Shown piece by piece: positions 59,812 to 64,000 of a stretch of DNA of 64,000 bases. Every line of letters begins with the position of its first letter. Position 1 is the stretch's first letter. The DNA is taken from positions 124,001 to 188,000 of the forward strand of contig MU385903.1 in NCBI GenBank assembly GCA_022497145.1, given 5' to 3'. Below the pieces are notes generated by a model. The model worked only from the letters and a program-made list of their open reading frames with translations. It made no database searches and was not told the DNA's origin. The DNA comes from Rostrohypoxylon terebratum. Taxonomy: Eukaryota; Ascomycota; Sordariomycetes; Xylariales; Hypoxylaceae. A program made the translations under genes and the position numbers.

Positions 59812-60990
59812 AGCATTCATTATCTTCCCAAGCTTACTAAAATGAACGGCAAGATGAGTTGGTGGTCTTGCTGCCTTCATATATATCTCCCTTCCAACCG
59901 AATGGTCACCCCTAAACGACTCAACCGACCTTATTATCGTTCCGTAATCACCCGAACTATAACGAGATAGGTTGAATCATTCCGGTTGACTGCTTGGCTT
60001 TCACGCCAGTGTCAGGATGAACACTCAGCATCCTAACACAACTCGGAAAGTCAAGCAAGTGAGATTTGGAGAAAGTTCTGCAGGTTAACGACAGTCTGTG
60101 CGAATTTCACATTAGTGCGACGCCATCACGTCATAACCTTAAGACCGGGAGCGCCGTGAGACCGTCGAACTGGAATGCCTGCTTCGCAAATTTTGACCAG
60201 ATGTCGGGTGTTGATAAAATATAGGACGCGCCTCGTAAGACATTTTTATGGGGGTGTATCAAGAGGCGGAAGCAGAGAATATGTAATAGAAACTAGCTCA
60301 AGCATGATAAGGAGTTGTTTGGTTGGTTTTAGGGCAAACAATGGACACAATGGACACAATCGGCGCATTGGCATAATGGCATATATTGGTTGAGAACGAA
60401 TCTGAACGAGGTACGAGGAACCACTATAGATAGAGCATGACCGGGCATAGGGCGTGGGTTTTGACATATAGATCTACCGGCAAAGCCGATCACGAAGACA
60501 TACGAAAGACACATGGCGCCTTGTTGGCTCTTTTTGGCCCATCTTATCTCAATCGCACGCAAACGTAAGTGTTATCTAATGATTCCCACTTTGTAGCAGA
60601 CGTGGACGCGGTGGTTGACCGGAGACGGATATGACGAATTTATAACACTTATGTATTGCCAATTCGGTGAGATGAGAAGATGTGTCGAGAGTTACGAAAT
60701 GGAAATAGCGTGTACCAAACACATGACTTAAATAATACCTAGTAGGTAATAGATAGTACGCAATTGAGTTACGGGATTGGTGGATTGAGGCCGGCTATAA
60801 TCGGCCGGATATCCACCGCCGTAACCCGTGATACGCGTGATATGGAGATATGGAGATATGGAGAACAAAGGAAGCTGCACTGCTGCAGTCACAGCTACGT
60901 ACCTAGTAGCTAACCTACCTAGTAGCCACTTACTTCTTTCAGACTTCATATAAGACCTATAGAAATTCTAGACGTATCACATTTTTCAAG
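59812..60990. other. Intergenic region GH16 / aminotransferase
   Basis: About 1.2 kb, with short tandem units AATGGACAC (60341-60358) and ATATGGAG (60840-60863). No supported gene; minus-strand frames here are short and motif-free. Confidence 0.4.
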
Positions 60991-63148
60991 ATGTGTCGTA
61001 ATATACCGAGGCTCGTATTCTCTAACAAAATACCTATACATATACAGAAGACAATAGGGATTCAAAGGCTTCCAAGGCTTAGAAAGGGTTACCTGTGTAA
61101 CAACACAATGGCAACTAGCACCATTTCCTCCCTATCGTCTCCTATACTCCCCAACGGACTCACCGACGGACTCATCAACGGAGTCCGCTGCTTCTCCGCC
61201 GGCACTCAGCACAAGCAGCCTACCAACGTCGGAAATGCCGGGTTCGCGGAGCAGGACACCGTCATCGGCAAGCAGGCCGACGAGCCGCTGACCGTCGAGG
61301 GCATCAAGGCGCGGAGAATCAAGGCCGGGAAGCTGATCGCCCCTACGGCCTCATACTCGGACAGTGATATGTTCAAGTCTCCTGTAAGACATACCTCTTT
61401 TTCTCATCCCGAACTCGAAATCGTCTCGTATTATGGAATATCTCCCTGACACCACATATGATTATTACAGCAATCCTTCAATAAGCCAAAAGCAAAACGA
61501 TGGGACCGTAAGTTACCTTACCTTACCTTACCTTACCTTACCTACTCACCCACCCACCCACCTCACCTCTAACTTACCTATCCCCACACTAACCCCACCA
61601 GACCTCCTGACCGAAGAAGCCATCGCCCGCAAGCCCTGCGCGCTAAAGCAAGCAGCGCAGCACCTAAAAAAGCCCGGCCTGATCTCCCTAGGCGGGGGTC
61701 TGCCCTCCGCGACCAACTTCCCGATCGACCACCTGAGCATGCGCGTCCCGGCGCCGCCGTCCTTCGAGGGTGGGGACGCGGCGACGGCCGAGATGGGCAA
61801 GTACGACGTGGCGCGGGACGAGAACGGCGGCGTGTACGATCTGGCCATCGCCATGAACTACGGCCAGAGCGTCGGGTCGGCGCAGCTGCTGCGCTGGGTC
61901 ACCGAGCACACGGAGCTGGTGCACCCGCCGCCGTACGGCGACTGGCGATGCGCGTTGACGATCGGCAGCACCGGCGCCCTGGAGCAGGCCTTCCGCATGC
62001 TGTGTGACCGGCGGCGCGGCGACGCCGTGCTGACCGAGGAGTACAGCTTCTCCTCCGCGCTAGAGACGGCGGCGCCGCTAGGGATCAAGGTGTTCGGCGT
62101 GAAGATGGACGGGCAGGGGTTGCTACCGCAGAGCATGGACGAGATCCTGGCGAATTGGGACGAGAAGGCGAGGGGGGCGCGGAAGCCGACGGTTCTGTAC
62201 ACGGTGCCCTCGGGACAGAACCCCACCGGCGCGACGCAGAGCGCGCAGCGCAGACGCGAGGTCTACGACGTGTGCCGCAAGCACGATGTGTACATCATCG
62301 AGGACGAGCCGTACTACTTCCTGCAGATGGCGCCTTACGAGTCCGCCCCTCACCCCGAACAGCACCAGCACCACCACCACCCCCCGGAGCACGACCACAG
62401 CGACCGCGCGGAGGTCAAGGCGATCCCGCACCCCGAGAGCATCGACGAGTTCCTCAAGGGCCTCGTCCCGAGCTTGCTCAGCATAGACGTAGACGGCCGC
62501 GTCATGCGCATGGACTCCTTCAGCAAGGTCGTCGTGCCCGGGTCGCGCGTGGGCTGGATCACGGCGACGGAGCAGATCGTCGACCGGTACATCCGGCACG
62601 CCGAGTGCTGCAGCCAGGGCCCGAGCGGCATCTCGCAGATCCTCATGTACAAGCTCGTGGACGAGACGTGGGGCCACGAGGGCTACCTGAGGTGGCTTAT
62701 GCACCTGCGCATGGAGTACACGCGCCGGCGAAACACGATCCTCGCCGCGTGCGAGGAGTACCTGCCCCGCGACATCGTGAGCTGGGTGCCGCCGGCCGCG
62801 GGCATGTTTGTAAGCAGCCCCTTCCCCCTCCTTTACCTTTTATTTTCTTTCCCTTATACCAACGTTAACAACTCCCCGTCGCAGCTCTGGCTTAAAGTAG
62901 ACCACACGAAGCACCCCGACGCCGCCACCAAATCCATCCTCGAGATCGAGGAGTCCATCTTCGACTCCTGCATCGAAAAGGGCGTCCTCGCTATCCGCGG
63001 CTCCTGGTTCCGCGCCGAGCACGACGTGCCCCCCAGCGGCCTCTTCTTCCGCACCACCTTCGCCGCCGCCTCCGAGGACGACATGGCCCGCGCCATCGAG
63101 CGCTTCGGGCTTGCCGTGCGGGAGAGTTTCGGGATCGCTTCTAAATAG
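60991..63148 (+). CDS. Aromatic amino acid aminotransferase (Aro8-like)
   Basis: PLP-dependent fold-type I aminotransferase of the Aro8/kynurenine-alpha-aminoadipate aminotransferase group, expected to interconvert aromatic amino acids (or 2-aminoadipate) with their 2-oxo acids. Exons 60991-61383, 61471-61507, 61602-62809, 62885-63148; 633 aa from the first ATG, 594 from an in-frame ATG at 61108 (MATSTISSLSS). The 37-base second exon supplies QSFNKPKAKRWD, family-typical. GLISLGGGLPSATNFPI, YTVPSGQNPTGATQS, YIIEDEPYYFLQM and the PLP-lysine motif MDSFSKVVVPGSRVGWI (about residue 451) are intact. A His/Pro-rich insertion (about 390-412) follows the EDEPYYFLQM block. The basic N-terminal extension may be a mitochondrial presequence. 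Exon 3 is very GC-rich. Confidence 0.93.
61513..61542. repeat. (TTACC)6 in an aminotransferase intron
   Basis: Six consecutive TTACC units begin five bases after the donor of the third-exon intron and run into CCCA repeats. On the opposite strand the repeat reads GGTAA, a donor-like word. Confidence 0.9.
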
Positions 63149-63969
63149 ACGGGTTTAAAACGGGCCGGGTCTGGTTCTAGGATAGTAGGTTTACGGGGGT
63201 AGGTTAGGTACCTAGGTAGGAAAGAACGGGAAATCTGTCGGCAAAAGCGAGATCGGAGAGGAATCAAATATTGGACGGGCGGCTTCATCGATTACTATAT
63301 CCGTAGTTTCGGAACGCGGCATAGCTGGAATAAGTCCACTGGGAATCGGAGTCAGCATATTATTGTAGCATTTACCCCTTACTTTGGTTAATAGAAGCTC
63401 TCCGCGAGACCAATATCCTTATGACATTACATCAGAGCAGAATTAGAATATCAAAGCTACTATGATCGACCTTGTACCTAGTATGTATTGTCTTGCTTTT
63501 GCAGCATGTTGTGGAACGTGGTTGAGCCAGCCACATTAGTACTTCGGCATCGCCCACCTAAGAAAATAGGCTCGTGACAAGTCAAAGTCAATTCACTAGT
63601 AGTTCTTTAGCAAAAGCATAATAGGATGAAAAAGGTTTTCAATGCATCGCTTTGTATTCCGTATGCCTAAGATGAGTTGGTTACATCTGCAGCAAAAACT
63701 CAATCCGAATTGTCACCAATCCAGTTGCTCACTACCCCTAGAATGCACCGCACTGCGCCATTGAGTACCTGGTCCAAATCCGATCATGCGTGTCGATCGT
63801 GGCAGGTCATGCCGTTTTTCTCACCCCCTCAGTAAATTCTTTAAAAAACCCTTCCCCCCAAATACCCTGCCAACGATTTTTTCTGTCTGGCCTTAATAAT
63901 CAAACGCAAACGATTACCAGGGTGGGCGTATGTGTTAATACAAGGAGTATGGATGATCCAAGATCGTCC
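63149..63969. other. Aminotransferase 3' region
   Basis: No gene recognised. It holds a GGTTAGGTACCTAGGTAGG stretch near 63201 and A/T-rich DNA further on. Confidence 0.4.
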
Positions 63970-64000
63970 TTAGAATTCCCAATGGTCGTCGTCCTCTACG
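63970..64000 (-). CDS. Possible 3' end of a further gene (partial)
   Basis: Reading the minus strand from the window edge gives VEDDDHWEF followed by TAA. An acidic C-terminus ending in Trp-Glu-Phe looks like a real protein tail, but ten codons are too few to be sure. Confidence 0.25.
   Translation of the reverse strand, partial: VEDDDHWEF

Noticed and set aside
62123..62704. 193-codon minus-strand frame
   Set aside because: It lies antisense to the aminotransferase exon with intact catalytic motifs; the GC-rich codon bias of that exon removes stops on the other strand. Its Val/Leu/Arg-rich composition is an artefact.

Overview
The window is nuclear DNA of a filamentous ascomycete (Pezizomycotina, most likely a Sordariomycete). 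The evidence is genes split by many short introns (mostly 45-100 bases, GTAAGT/GTATGT-like donors, CTAAC/CTGAC branch points, TAG/CAG acceptors), fungus-specific families (Crh-type GH16 glycosidase, DUF2406, DUF6536, Ure2-like GST, Nab2) and gene-by-gene transcription on both strands. I found no operons, rRNA, convincing tRNA, CRISPR array or viral genes. The exact genus cannot be read from the sequence. Exon models were built by hand from splice signals, reading-frame continuity and family knowledge; none was checked against transcripts.

Layout. 1-4.1 kb: 5'-truncated Ure2-like GST (+), PXR1/PINX1 G-patch ribosome-biogenesis factor (-), small coiled-coil protein of unknown function (+). 4.5-9.1 kb: full-length ABCB multidrug exporter in eleven exons (-). 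11.5-13.5 kb: glucose-6-phosphate dehydrogenase (-) with a 21-base exon. 16.5-17.3 kb: ribosomal protein eL33 (+) with a 10-base exon. 17.3-24.5 kb: about 7 kb without a recognisable gene. 24.5-25.9 kb: DUF2406 protein (+). 26.8-27.4 kb: VMA21 V-ATPase assembly factor (-). 28.5-32.3 kb: Fun30/SMARCAD1-type chromatin remodeller (+). 33.2-35.3 kb: protoporphyrinogen oxidase HEM14 (-), with a 328-base miniature inverted-repeat transposon just upstream. 36.3-37.9 kb: Nab2 poly(A)-RNA-binding protein (-). 38.8-42.9 kb: two divergent unknown membrane-protein genes, the second a DUF6536 protein. 43.3-45.0 kb: aldehyde dehydrogenase (+). 47.4-49.3 kb: secreted GH20 beta-hexosaminidase (+). 51.4-53.2 kb: CYP52-like cytochrome P450 (+). 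54.4-56.7 kb: poorly resolved, unrecognised membrane-type reading frames. 58.6-59.8 kb: Crh-type GH16 cell-wall transglycosylase (+). 61.0-63.1 kb: aromatic aminotransferase (+). The last bases may hold the 3' end of another gene (-).

The set is mostly housekeeping (NADPH supply, haem synthesis, translation, V-ATPase, mRNA export, chromatin) mixed with wall-remodelling, detoxification and oxidation genes (GST, ABC exporter, P450, ALDH). Nothing indicates a biosynthetic cluster; neighbours look functionally independent. The most notable non-genic signals are the TA-flanked MITE at 35.5 kb, with a GC-rich hairpin nested in each arm, and a near-palindromic 15-mer (acctaggtcctaggt) scattered through introns and intergenic DNA. 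The least understood coding DNA is at 38.8-42.9 kb and 54.4-56.7 kb.
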